A stretch of DNA of 64,000 nt. Source: Sphagnum magellanicum. Taxonomy: Eukaryota > Streptophyta > Sphagnopsida > Sphagnales > Sphagnaceae. Position 1 is the stretch's first letter. Each line of letters begins with the position of its first letter. Positions 22,172-34,186 of the stretch are shown here, piece after piece. Position numbers and translations under genes: made by a program. The stretch covers positions 6,199,958 to 6,263,957 of the forward strand of contig CM038913.1 in the NCBI GenBank assembly GCA_021904315.1, written 5' to 3'. The notes below the pieces were generated by a model. The model worked only from the letters and a program-made list of their open reading frames with translations, was not told where the DNA came from and made no database searches.

Positions 22172-24834
22172 TCACACCATGGTTGGCTGATACACTTGCT
22201 CAGTCAAATTTTGTGCTGCACTTTCAGTGGGATAGCCTCTAATAGCTCCTATAGTCCACTGAGCAATTATGCCTGCACAAATAGCAAATCTCAAGGCTTT
22301 TTCTAATCTAGTTTGATCATGAAGAAGCTCAGGCTGTGTTGTCAACTTCTTGATTAAAGCTGCAATAAAAACCAGCGCACAGAGAATGCCATTATCACAA
22401 TGAGTTTGAAACCCAATAATCTGAACAACCTGCCCTCACTCTGAAGTGTTTTAGAATGTGAACAAACATTCAATGATAACAAGGGAAGGAAGCAATTTAC
22501 CTGCAACAACAGCATCTCCAGAGCCTGTTCTGTCACAACTGAAAGGAGCAAGTAAAACATCTTCTGTACCCTCAACTGACCCATGAAAGTCCTGAGTGTA
22601 GTAATGTATTCGGTATGTGCCATCAGTCACAAACAGAATGCGAATGTGTTTGTGCCATAGGGGTGATAATTCCTCTGGCATATAGTGGTACTCGTCACGC
22701 CCAGGTTTCATCTCTGCTGCAGATTTTGCATAATATACTGAATGCTGCTGTCGTTTCCACTCATAAGTCTCTTCCCCCAGCAGGAACTCAAGCTCCTGTT
22801 TTGTCAACTCAAACATTGTCGATTTCTCCCACACTGGTTGAATTGCACTCCACGTCTCATCCCGTGACTTCCAGTAAGGAAGTGGAAGGTTTAGATCAAA
22901 AAAGACATCGGCACGTTTCTTTCGGGCTCTATTAATGGCAGATATGAGTGTTGACCGTAGAGGCTCATATGTAAGGCTGATTGAACTGCACTGAAGTAGG
23001 CAAGCCTGGAAGAAAACACCAACCAGATTGAAACAGTTCAAATATGTCTCCAGCAGTCTTACCCTCAACTTTGGTTTCTGAATCCAAAACCGCATCTCCA
23101 TAAACCTATTCTGGTGACCAATCACAGTAAGAACTGAGAAAACCCCAACACCATCATCCACATGGCATGTAGTTACAGAGAGAGGCACAGAATCTGCTGC
23201 AACCATGAATTACCTCCTTTATAATGTCAAGATTAACTTCGGTTAGCAAAAGACATGCCTCCGCACTTGGCTTCTCACAAACCATTTTGGTGCCTGCACC
23301 TGCCCCACAAGTGAGTCGCATCCAGGACACTCCAGTGTCTACATCAGGGTCGAATTTTACACCCCGTGTCTGAACACGATTGATGTTGAGCGTTAATACC
23401 AACTTGTGCCCGAATTCATCATCTCCCACCTTTTAGAAACAAACACCAAGGTTGAGCATTAGTCAAGAGCCTTATTCAGCACTAATTCCCAACCAACAAA
23501 AATTGTCAAGCCCTTCATTCTATCCATCCTCAGCCCAAAAAACCATGTAGCTGAGCTTTTGCACATGGGGATGAAATTGCTTTACCTTGCCCACAAAGGC
23601 AACACGACCACCCAATCGAGCCAATGCAATAGCAACATTTGCAGCAGAACTTCCAGGCGCTCGGACAAATTCAGGAGGGCTCCATTGTAGGCCTTTCCAG
23701 GAGGAATAGATCTCAGGATCCATTTGTCGGTCACTCACCCTAACTGTCGGAACAAACTCATGAAGGGCTTCTCCAAAACAGCACACAAGGGGAGGCCAGT
23801 CTTTTTCCTCCTCATTATCATTGTCTTCCTCATCTTTGACTGTTTCTTCTGGTTCCTTCAATTTGGTCTTTGCTCTCTTTCTGTGAGCACCAACTGTTGA
23901 TGTCCCTGTTTTCACCAGCAAAGAATCCAACACACTTGACCTTAAGAGAGAAGAAAAAGACAACACCCAAATTCAACAGGAAGAATTTCAACAACACCAT
24001 GGAATCTTCAGGCGATTGTAACACTCTAATCATTTTCAAATGGCACAATGTTTAGGGCTTCAAACTTGATACCCATGTTTGAGAAGCTTTGAAATTTCAG
24101 AACGTCCTATATAAGCAAACAAAAGAATCACCAGAAGAGAACCCTAAACCCCAAACCCACCTGAAGCATCATTAGCTGCCTTCACAGCCTTCACTACAAG
24201 ATTTGGACTGCACTTGAGGGTAGGATTATAGAAAGTACAGAGCACTCCTGGGGTTTTCAGATCACACACCAACTGCACAAAACAAGTACAAATTAGTGAA
24301 CAAAATGCATACACCACACGTTGGGTCATCCCTCTGATGAGATCTTTTGTTACATATACTGTAAGCACACCATTGCACCATTTGCTTTTTAAGCATACAA
24401 GGGAGTGAAAGGCGTGTCTCCAACTTTGTCAAGAGTATAAAGAGCATAAAGAACAAAGACCAAGCACGAAATTCTCTCTGTTAAGAAAGCACCAGGCGGT
24501 TTAGGGTTTAGGGTTTAGGGAAAGATTGGCATGCTCTAGACAAACACAGACCTAAGGAGGAAGGTGGAACCTCTCTGTGGCATTCTTTCGACTGCATGAA
24601 ACAAAAATGGGTACAGAAAAAACTACAGCAAGCAAACATTCCGAAATGCAGATTCTTATCAGCCCTTCGCCGCCCCAAGGAAGCTCCGCCTACTTTATTT
24701 TCCGTGGATTGCACCCAAAAGAAGATAACCTGAGTGCACAAGATGCCTACCTTCCGAGAGAAGAGCTCGGAATGAGATTTGATCACAGCCTGACCCGCAA
24801 ATGTGGAGCTACTAATGGCCGATGCAGTCGCCAT
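22172..24834 (-). CDS. FLN1: Fructokinase-like protein 1 (FLN1/PAP6 type), 6 exons, ~474 aa
   Basis: A pfkB-family protein of plastids. In Arabidopsis FLN1 (PAP6) associates with the plastid-encoded RNA polymerase and binds thioredoxin z. Exons on the minus strand are 24,834-24,751, 24,272-24,161, 23,905-23,586, 23,429-23,214, 23,005-22,501 and 22,359-22,172. All introns are GT..AG. Exon 1 is a Ser/Ala-rich, acid-poor start typical of a transit peptide. Exon 3 has an acidic/Lys linker, then '[20 protein letters not shown]' with the Cys pair at about 107-108, then '[19 protein letters not shown]'. Exon 4 has 'GDDEFG'. Exon 5 has '[17 protein letters not shown]', 'KQELEFLL', '[19 protein letters not shown]' (family GxGD, Asp about 408). 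Exon 6 ends '[19 protein letters not shown]'. These match FLN1 better than FLN2. The exon 3 acceptor could instead be at 23,893, giving 470 aa. Sugar kinase activity should not be assumed. Confidence 0.9.
24500..24520 (+). repeat. Three perfect TTTAGGG telomere-type repeats in FLN1 intron 1
   Basis: Exactly three TTTAGGG units lie within intron 1 of the FLN1-like gene (24,273-24,750). On the gene's strand this reads CCCTAAA three times, containing AAACCCTAA, the telo-box bound by TRB-type Myb proteins in plants. It may be a regulatory site or just a captured telomere motif. Confidence 0.8.
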
Positions 24835-24842
24835 TACTGGAA

Positions 24843-24845
<3 letters not shown>

Positions 24846-24873
<28 letters not shown>
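24846..24873. repeat. AC/GT microsatellite in the FLN1 5' leader
   Basis: About 14 AC units lie just upstream of the ATG on the minus strand (read as GT on the gene strand), ending about 12 bases before the start codon. It would fall in the 5' untranslated leader. Confidence 0.85.
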
Positions 24874-24930
24874 CCAACACGGTTCACCCTTTCCTTTTCT
24901 TTCCTTGTTTCTTTCTCGCAACAAATCACA

Positions 24931-25085
24931 AGATTGTAATCATTTTTGAATCAGTAGAGTAGTAATCCTCGAAGGTGAAGAGTTGGATCCCAAAGCACTG
25001 TAGGTAGGAGCAAAAAGATTGTAATCAGGTTTGAATGAGTGGAGTGGTAATCTCTGAAGACGAAGAGAAGAGTTGGATCCAAAAC
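24931..25085. repeat. Direct duplication in the FLN1 upstream region
   Basis: A block of about 60-65 bases beginning 'agattgtaatca' at 24,931 and ending 'agttggatcc' at 24,990 is repeated from 25,016 to 25,080, offset 85 bp. The second copy carries a 5-bp insertion ('agaag') and several substitutions. It lies in the probable promoter. Confidence 0.85.
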
Positions 25086-25087
25086 CT

Positions 25088-25142
25088 TTGAAACTTGAAC
25101 TATGGTTCGGTATTAATTACCGAACCATAGTTCAAGTTTCAA
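25088..25142. repeat. Perfect 25-bp inverted repeat, 5-base loop
   Basis: Arms 25,088-25,112 and 25,118-25,142 are exact reverse complements with loop TTAAT. The left arm begins TTGAAACTTG and ends TTCGGTA. Pairing stops sharply on both sides. It lies about 250-310 bp upstream of the FLN1-like ATG, next to the direct duplication. Confidence 0.95.
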
Positions 25143-27127
25143 GAGAGAATGTTGAAAAAATAAGAAGAAAGTTTGTCTAAATTTTGGAGGATTGAACTCC
25201 CAACCACTGGTCTACCACTTTTTGCAGCGCAATATTTGTTTAACTCTTGGAATTATTCTTGCTTGTCAAAATCCTGGAATATTAGACTTATCCCTAAAGT
25301 AAGAAAACAACACCAGAACCCTGAGTTTGGTAGTACACAGGATGAGATTCAAAAGAAACCTGCAAAAAAGTACATTAGCATTCAACGGGGGATGAAACTC
25401 AGAAAAAGCATCAATTTTGGTGGTAAACTGAATTTCATCCTGTCTTTCCTTTTTCCTGAGCGCCTCTACTGCTGCTACTTATATTTTCACTGCTCCTAAC
25501 TATACAACTACTATAATTATTCTCTAACCTTGTGCATTAAATGCTGAGTATCAGCATTTCATTCTGAGTTGCAACATTTCATACTGAGACTTATTAAAAT
25601 GTCTTTACTTCGGGGATACCACTGAAAGAGGGGTAGCGGGTGAAAGGAGGCCCAAAGAGAGAGGGTAACTTTACAGATAAGTCTAATAGCATAAGCATGG
25701 ATGCTTGAACCTTTTTTTAAAAATAAATAAATAGTTTGACAATTTTTGTCGATTGTGAGTAGTGGTGGGTAAAATAGTTGCAAATTGCAATCAAGAATTA
25801 GGATTTGCATTTTGATACAATTGGTAATTTTTTGAAGGTAAAAAGTTCATCAAAAACTTTGGATAATTGCAAATCACAAATAGAATTAGGTTTTCTCTTC
25901 ATATCATTCCTTGTGAGGGGGTCTTGAAATCAGCTGCAACATTCCTAGTGATAAGATATGCTATACAATGATGCGAATGATTCTTAGACTATGTTTGGCA
26001 ATGTTGTTTTTTCATTCTTTTTTTGCTTGACAAATTTTTGTTTTTCGAGGATTAAAACCAGAGCTTTTTTTGCACAGATATGACATTAACCAAAACTATT
26101 CTTGAGCATACCCTTGTAGCAAGGGATGGTGGGCTTTAGCCACATAAACTAACAAGCTCTAGCAAGACTTGGAGCAATGATGGTAGCTTGTAAGTAGATG
26201 AACGTCAGGAGATGAACTTAAAGAATTTTTTTTGGAATATTCATTGTCACATATATATAATATTTTTGAAAATGTTTTCCACATCAAAAGCATATAAGAT
26301 GGTGTGAACAAATATTTTGTCATGTGACAATTTTTTGAACATGGATGAAATTTGGAATGGATGAAAGTTGATTTGTAATCACTAAATATATAATACAAAT
26401 CATATTACTTTCAAGATTTATTTAGGGTTGGATGTATTATATTTCAAAACTAAACAACATAAATCAAATGGATTTTCTTGCACTTCACATTCATAAGCAA
26501 AACCAAACAATAGAACAAAGGACAAATGTGAATAAATATATTGTAATGTCCATCTACTAAAAGTAGAATAATTTTTTCATTTAGGGATTTGCTTCATTAT
26601 TTAAATTGGACAAAAGTTGATTTGCTTAGCACAAGACTTAATAAGCATTGAACTTCATTCCAACTCCAAGTCAAATGATAAATGAATTATTTTGTCTACC
26701 CACAAAACATAACATGTTGCAAAATGTAATATACGTGTTTATAGTGCACCCACTTCCCTTGCTCACCCAACGAACTTGCTATCATTTTGATGAAAGCCAT
26801 GCAAGTGTGAGTTGAAAAATTTTCAATTATCATTTCATATTGATTAATGATATTGGATGTGCTGAAGGTGATGTTGTAAATGAATCTACACCCTGGAAAA
26901 GGCACTTGTATGGGTGGCAAAACAATTATTGTCAAATTATGAACGATCCTCCATTGATTTTGATGTTCCTTTGAAAGTTTAAATGTTCTAAGGTGTCAAA
27001 TGTTTTTATAGTTGTGAGGTTTTAGCCAAAAATTTACATCCAATGGTTGGTGCAAATGGACAAAACTGTCACCACCAAAAAGACTATGAAAAAGACATCT
27101 AAATTGTTCACAAAACACAAAATCAAC
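25143..27127. other. AT-rich spacer, no gene recognised
   Basis: A plus-strand open frame at 25,173-25,499 (108 codons) is the longest but has no domain. The rest is AT-rich with short frames only. Confidence 0.45.
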
Positions 27128-29117
27128 TTATTCCAACATTGTTACCTCATCTTGAGTGAAATTTGTACCTTTTTGCATAGGTGATATTACAAGCCCAAAA
27201 GGCCTATCAATTACATACTTCCGTCCTAAACTTCCCACACATTGGTTCAAGCCATCACAACAATACCAAAATTTGTGAAACTCATGAAGACCACCTTCGA
27301 AGCTCAACAATCAACCATCATAACATGGAATAGGAATGCTAGTAGTTGTTTTCGTTGATATGATTTTCGCCTTGCAATAGTGATCAATGTTCTTTTGCAA
27401 AGTAAAACATTCAATTTTTGACTTGGGGGGACATCATTCATTCCACCAAACACCATGTCCACAAGGGCTTTTGTACATTTCCCCACATTTGTGGGTGAAA
27501 ATACAATGTTTGCATTGCTTTTAACATGACCAGTGGACATTACGTCGACATCCAATCCAGTGTTGATCTAAATGAAAGTTGTGTCAATTTGAAATTAAAA
27601 GAAATTAACGCAATCGTGTGTATGGGAATCCCTTTCTAATCTTGAAGGAAGATTTTTCAATTGTTTGTGGATCTAAAAACCTCTTCACCTTCCAAATGCA
27701 ACATCATTGATGTAAAAGAAAAGTTAATGACATATTTTGTGATAGCAATTACCATTTACAATGGGTTGCCAAAGGCACTAGAATTTTGTGCAAACAAAGT
27801 TCATTGTTATGTGGTTTTGGTCCATATATGGACCACCCTTCAAATACTCCTTGTACAAGGATATCTACCTAAAAGATCACACATAATTATCAAAAGTGGC
27901 ATTGTGTAAATAAAAACTTTTTTTCTTGAATTGTTGCAACCAAATGTTATGGACCGTTTTTGACAAACTATAAGTCAACATGTCCACAAGCTCTTCAATT
28001 GAAAACTTCTACAAACATGTGAAATAATATTAATAAATTGCATGTTAAATGAATTATGCATAATGAAATTCAAACTTCGTGGGGAAAAAAATTACACATA
28101 ACATGAAACCTCCCCATTATTTGAATGGAAGGACCAAAATTTCAACCACTTATTGAGTTCATGGATTGCACTCTCATTGGTAGTCTCATTGGTAGGCCCA
28201 AAGGAAGACCACCAACACCAAATTGCAACATATTGAACATCAACCTATTGCATCAATGTGGCATTTTTATATTTGTAACACATCACATTGTGTTGGTCTT
28301 AGTATTCATGTGAGATCAACTATTTCATGTGTCCGTCAAATGATTGGGTCCAATGAGAGAAGCAAGTTTATTCCTTGTTAACCATTTCCACATTGGGATT
28401 TCCAAACCTACAAACAATTGCAATGACACTTCAATTTACCTATGTAGTATCTACCATGAATATTTTTAAATTGGTTTCAATGATTCCATACTTGAGCATG
28501 TGCCTATTGACTCTTGTCCATAAGACACATTGAGGTTCCATAGTTTTTAATTATAAATTATAAACAATGATGGTCATCACTTTGCAATAAACTAGGTTGC
28601 AAATGTGGCACACCATGGTGGTCCATTCTTCTACATGTTTAACATTATCAAACATTATCCATACATTTTGCAAATCACCAACAAGCTACACTAGCCTCAC
28701 CAAATCCACAAAATTGGCAAGGTTGTCAATGAACATTTTGAAAAGGAACATCTTCTAACTAGTCAATTGTCTCAGAAAACAATTATTTTGAATATAATCA
28801 TATCAACTGCTAAACTTCAATAAAAAAATGTTATCAATGTAACGTGTTACTAGGATTGTGCTTCAATATAATCATATCGACTCCTAAACTTCAATAAAAA
28901 ATATATTATCAATGTAACTTGTGTTACTAGGATTGTGCTTGAATGAAGCTATGAAATTGCGAATGTTCAATGAGCACAAGGGCATGAACTTGTCCATCAC
29001 CTTTTCAAGTTGTTCACCCTTCAAAAGCTCTAGAGGATTATCTCCATCTTCATTGAACAAGTTGTGACAAAATTGTCTCATTAACAGCCAAAGCAACTCT
29101 AGAGTTTTTATCTTCAA
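27128..29117 (-). pseudogene. Decayed transposon-type coding relic, class unassigned
   Basis: On the minus strand, open segments at 29,117-28,884 and 27,555-27,304 are joined by broken frames that still read as protein. Examples are 'FIDNLANFVDLVRLV' near 28,735, 'VEEWTTMVCHICN' near 28,620 and 'CFSHWTQSFDGH' near 28,340. 'PLELLKGEQLEKVMDKFMP' begins the first segment. The pattern of many stops with protein-like text between them is typical of a dead transposon ORF. Similar text occurs, from memory, in multi-copy plant transposon proteins with a transposase-like architecture, but I cannot name the superfamily. The phrase 'caaggttgtcaatgaacatttt' at 28,719 recurs at 63,161, hinting at a second fragment there. 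Confidence 0.4.
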
Positions 29118-32100
29118 GTGTGTGAAAAATCTCCCCTACAACCAAAACCTTCATGTCTTCCATTGCTTCTTTACACATGCCATCTTGAACAAATGAACAT
29201 GCACGCCAAGATGAATGGTCATTCTAAAAAGGGTGCCCAATTTGTGGACAACACAGTAAATCATGCATTTGCATGTCTAGACACAAAATGTTATGTGATC
29301 ATACAATTTGTAAGTAAATATAAAAACAAGTTATTCTAACAAGTTAGAAAAGTACCTTTTGATTTCAAATTGTGTAAGGCATTGTTTCTACAACATTAAT
29401 GTGAAGTCAACAAAACAAGATTTCTTGAGCCCAATGAAAGACTAAAATATACGAAGGAAAAAATGCAATGACACTTTTCATCAAATTTTCTCGTCAGTAG
29501 GGGGTGAAAGCACCTTTCAACAAAAAAAATTTGTTTTTGCAAATCATTCACTTGTTGCTAGTTAATCAATCTCCTAACAACTTTGTCAAAATGCAAATTT
29601 TCTCTACTTTTGTTGTAGCAACAATTTTACAAAGATTCATTTGGTGTTGTAGTACACAAAAGAATCCAACTAGGTACTCAAGATGTTTGTGTCTTTGTTT
29701 TTGAAATGTGGAATGGTAGTGACATGAATGTAAAAGAGAGCACAACTTCCAAGTCTCTATTTACAACAAATAGGAAACAAATGGCTCTCTCTCTCAATGG
29801 CTCTCTCTCTCTCTCTCTCTCTTGGAAGAAGTTTGTCGTCACATTATTGTTTTGCAAAATGTGGCATGTGAATGACTAGAGCATTTCATGGGGAGTTCCT
29901 AGAAAGCCAATAGATAGATTCAGCAAACCATTACACAAAGGATTTGCCACAAACTTTTACAGACAATAATAGCTAATGTCATCCCTGATGAGTTTCTTGA
30001 TGGATTTTGTGAAGGCTAGAGATATAATAACCATGTATTTGGTAATGATCATTACATTGGTACTTGTTTGTCACATGATTTCACTTGACCTTGTTTCTTC
30101 TTCTTCTTCTTCTTTTCAGAACTCCAGATTAGTTCATATACATAAGGAATGTTGGATAACATTAGTCTCAATTGAGTACTTGGCAACTCAACAATTTTCA
30201 TTAGGTTATCCCATGTATATGAAGAGCACAGTGTCTAACCATATAGCACAGCGTTTGACATGCATGGTGATGACCTATGAAGATTTGTGCTCTTTTTACC
30301 ATTGTTTTGATGTTTGTGGCATCATGACAATTCTTATCCTTTTCTGTGAAAACCTTAACTACTACCTACTCCTTTCATTCATTGTTCTCTTGTTTGGTAG
30401 TGGAAGTCAGTACCATTTTCTAGGTTCTGAAAGCCTCATGTTCAAGGAGAAGCTAGTTGGATAAAAGGTTGCCAAGCTTTACATCAAAATGGACAATGTT
30501 GACACTATTTTGGGTGTGAGGGAGATCAAAGGGGAGTGATGCCTGTAACCACTTCTAGGGCTTTAACTAACCCACTTATGGGAGTTTAAAACCACAAATT
30601 GTGTGCATTTGGGGTTCAATGGTGATCTTAGGGTTTAAGGTTAAACATCTCTCCTTGACTTTGGAAATCTTTGTGCCATCCCAAGGTTTGTGAAAATGGG
30701 TTATTAGTGGGCCATTCCATCATATTCCTTTGTTGTGTGAGTGAGCTAGATATCACCAATTCCTCTCTATTTTTTCTCTTTAACAAGACATAATGAGGTG
30801 AGAAAGAGATGGCAAGTTTTGCAAAGTGATGATTTTTTTTTTTTCATCATCATCAATGTAAAAAGTGCAATTGTTGTGTGCAGGGAGTAGCCTCTCTTTA
30901 CAACAGCACACAAGCATGTCATGGAGACACAATATGGTTAAGAGTTTGTCAATTTTTTGTGTACATTACATATACAACATGTATATATAGTGTTAATATA
31001 TGTTCATCCATATATACCAATCCAAATGTAGTTACACCTTATGTGCAAATCTCCTTGCATCTACATTGCAATTAATCAAAATATGACATGTGTTTAAAAA
31101 TTGGACAACTTGCTTGTGGACATGTGTCACTTTTTAATTATTTTTGTGTTTTCAAAATTAAAAATTCATTGGATTTATTTTTATTGTTAAAGTTTTTACC
31201 ACTATGATGATGACATGTGGCACACCATGGAACATTCATTGACCTTTTGACATGTGTCCATTTTTAAACACCAATTGTATGTTCACACATGGCAATTAAA
31301 GCCCACCTATTTTTTATTTTTAATTATTAAGTAATGAAATCTAAATCATCAAATTTAAAGCTAATAAGATGTTGACATGTGGTGCACGGTAGTAGGTAAC
31401 TATCACACCCTACAAGGTAAGTAGGTTTACCTAAGTAGGTAAGTAGCTTGAAAGGTAGCTAGGCTTAAGGTATATATGTAATTAAAATAATCTGATTTTA
31501 TTTTTAAATCTTACCATCTAATTAAAGTCAATTTTTGTTTTAGCCCATCCCCAATGGCAATTGGTATGTGGTAAGTACATGGCTATTGCACTTATTTATA
31601 TACTATGAAAAATTAAATTGGAAGCCAAAAGATATGGGATAAAAAATTCCATTACAAACCTCATGAATCAACTTAGTTGCACATTAGATGCAACTACTGT
31701 ATGTGCCATCTTTGCAGCATGCCCAGTAAGTTTTGCAGCAAAACTTGGCTGCAATTCTTCCCAGAGTTCAAGGGATAGAAGCAAAGACAACACCCAGAGA
31801 TCATCAGCATGGTTGTAAGCTTTCATGTGTTTCCTCTCTCTTTACTGTCTTTGTATGAGTGTTTTTTTGCTGAAACCATCATTATGCCTCCTGTGCTCCA
31901 GATCAATCTACACTCTGTGGAAAAACTCCAGAATACTCATTTGCAGAATAATTGCCATCTACCTCACTCTTGACCCACTTTGATTGTATCCTCCTTTGTT
32001 AGTCTACAAGATTTCATAGAATCTACTCAAGATGCATTTGAAATCTTGGGTTGTGCATATCTAATGGAATTGTTTTTTCTGTTTTCACCAGTTGCTATGA

Positions 32101-32459
32101 TTTCTGGAGGCCAGAGAGAGAAGTTTTGGCAGGAGTTCTTTTCAGTCCTTCATAGTGGTGGGATCACAGGTTGGAGAAGGTAAATGGATAAGGTTTTTCT
32201 GTCATAGTTCTCTTGTTTGCAGAGGAGGTCACTCTAGTTCTCTGGTTTGTTTTTCGTAGCCTGGTCTGTGCAAGCACTGCTGAATACATGGTTGATCACA
32301 TTTATCCTGGTTGTAGGGAATGGAAAGTATCCTGATTCACACATAAGAAGACATGGCAGGGACTCTGGCAACTATTGGAAACCTGCATTAGTGGAAACAG
32401 AGATGGCTGCAATGGCAACAGGCACCATGCAAATTGCCAGTTTCTCATTGCATGTCTCT
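29118..32459. other. Spacer, no gene recognised
   Basis: CT microsatellites lie near 29,785-29,821. A 162-codon plus open frame at 29,976-30,464 has hydrophobic low-complexity character and a poly-Ser run from a CTT tract, and it matches no family. A run of 'gacatgtg(g/t)' phrases near 31,080-31,390 suggests a weak local repeat. Confidence 0.45.
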
Positions 32460-34186
32460 CAAAGTAGTCTTCAATGCATGTTCCAGTGTACTGGCACTTG
32501 AGGAGGGCAGCCATTCTCATGAGCAGAACAGTAAAAGTGGTTGGAGTCTGATGTCTTTGTGAGCACTAGCCTTGCTGACATGTATGCAAAATGCAGGAGT
32601 GTGGAGGATGCTTGGAGGGGGTTTGACAAGATGTCCACACATGATATGGTCTCTTGGACTGCCATGATATTGGACATGTAAAATGTGGTCAAGGGCAGAA
32701 GGCATTGGAATTTTTTCAACAGATGCAAGGGGAATTTGAGGAGCTGAACCCTGTCACTTTCATGGGTTTACTGAATGCATGCACCCTTGTAGGTGCATTG
32801 GAGGAGGGCAAGTGTGCTCATGTGCAAATGACTGAATCATAGGACATAGTTTTGAGTCCAATGTCTCTGTCATGAATAGTCTCATTGACATGTATGCCAA
32901 ATGTGGGAGCATGGATGACACATGGAGAGTGTTCAACAAGATGCCCTCACCCAATGTGGTCTCTTGAACTGCCATGTTATTGGGACATATGAAAAGTGGG
33001 GAAGGGGAGAAAGCATTGGAGCTACTTCAGTGAATGCGACAGGAAGGTGTGGAGCCTGACCCTGTCACTTTTGCGGGTGTCTTAAATGCTTGTACCAGTG
33101 TAGTGGCACTTGAAGATGGCAGGTGTGTTCATGAGCTGATCATTTGAAGTGGTTGCAAGCTTGATACCTTTGTGGACAGTAGCCTTGCTGACATGTATGC
33201 AAAATGTGGGAGCCTGGAAGACACTTCAAGAGTATTCAATGAGATCCTGTAACACAATGTTGTCTCTTTGACTGTCATGCTTCAAGATTTGCCATGCATG
33301 GATGTGATCAGGAAGCTCTTGCACATTTTGAGCATGTGTGAAGAAGGTGTAGAGCTCGATACTGTAGCTTTTGTTTGTCTTCTTTTCCGCATGTAGCCAT
33401 GCAGGCCTAATGTATGAAGGCCTGTGCTACTTTGGAGTCCATGCCTTCAGTTTACAGTATTACTGCAACAGGGGAGCATTATGCCTGCATGGTTGATCTT
33501 CTTAGTTGTGTTGGGCATCTGTATAAGGCAGAGGATATGATAAAGAATGTGTTATGGACCAATTGTAGCTGTGTGGAAGGCCTTGCTCAGTGCATGCAGA
33601 ATTCATAATGATGTGGAGATGGGAGAACGCATTGTGAAGTGAAAATCAAGTTCTCCAATTGGACCATGGAAATGCCTCTGACTCTGTGTTGCTAGCAAAC
33701 ATATATGCTGCTGCTGGCAAGTGGGATCTCAGTGCTAGTATTCAACAGCAGAGGAAGGATGGTGGCGTGAAGAAACACCGGGATTGGACCTGGATTGAGG
33801 TGAATAATGAGGTACATAGATTTGTGGTAGATGATCAAGACCATCCAGAAATAGCTGAAATTTGTGCAAAGCTGAAGAGATTGTCTGGGGAGATGAAGAA
33901 TGTGGGTTATGTGTTAGATACAAAATTTGTGCTACATGATGTAGATGAAGAAGAAAGGCAACTTCATTTATATTACCATAGTGAGAAACTGGCCATTGCA
34001 TTTGGGCTCATCAGCATGGCTCCTGGTATTGTGCTCCAGATTCTGAAAAATCTACATGTATGTGGAGGTTACCACACCTCCATCAAGTTCATAGCAAAGA
34101 TAGTTGGAAGATTAATCATAGTAAGAGATGCCAATCGCTTCCATCACTTTGAGGATAGCGTTTGTTCCTGTAGAGATTACTGGTGA
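32460..34186 (+). pseudogene. PPR-DYW protein pseudogene (PLS-class organellar RNA editing factor)
   Basis: Reading across frames gives PPR motifs: 'DMYAKC' at about 32,580, 32,890 and 33,195, 'VVS-TAM' at about 32,645 and 32,960, 'PDPVTFAGVLNAC' near 33,055, then an E-type region 'ALLSACRIHNDVEMGERI' near 33,580. An open frame at 33,659-34,186 gives the end of E, E+ and a DYW domain that finishes 'CSCRDYW'. DYW proteins are imported into organelles, and the DYW domain is the cytidine deaminase for C-to-U RNA editing. Here 'HSEKLA' is kept, but the normal CxxCH zinc site reads CGGYH, so a zinc ligand is lost. At least six stops and several frameshifts break the repeats, no start or transit peptide is found, and no intron is evident. 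It is a dead copy. Confidence 0.88.

Noticed and set aside
22615..22935. 106-codon plus-strand frame
   Set aside because: It lies antisense to exon 5 of the FLN1-like gene and has no motif.
24577..24939. 120-codon plus-strand frame with a His-Thr run
   Set aside because: It is antisense to FLN1 exon 1, its intron and the AC microsatellite. It has no domain.
29976..30464. 162-codon plus-strand frame
   Set aside because: Longest frame in its area but hydrophobic/low-complexity, with a poly-Ser run from a CTT tract and no recognisable family. Not called as a gene.
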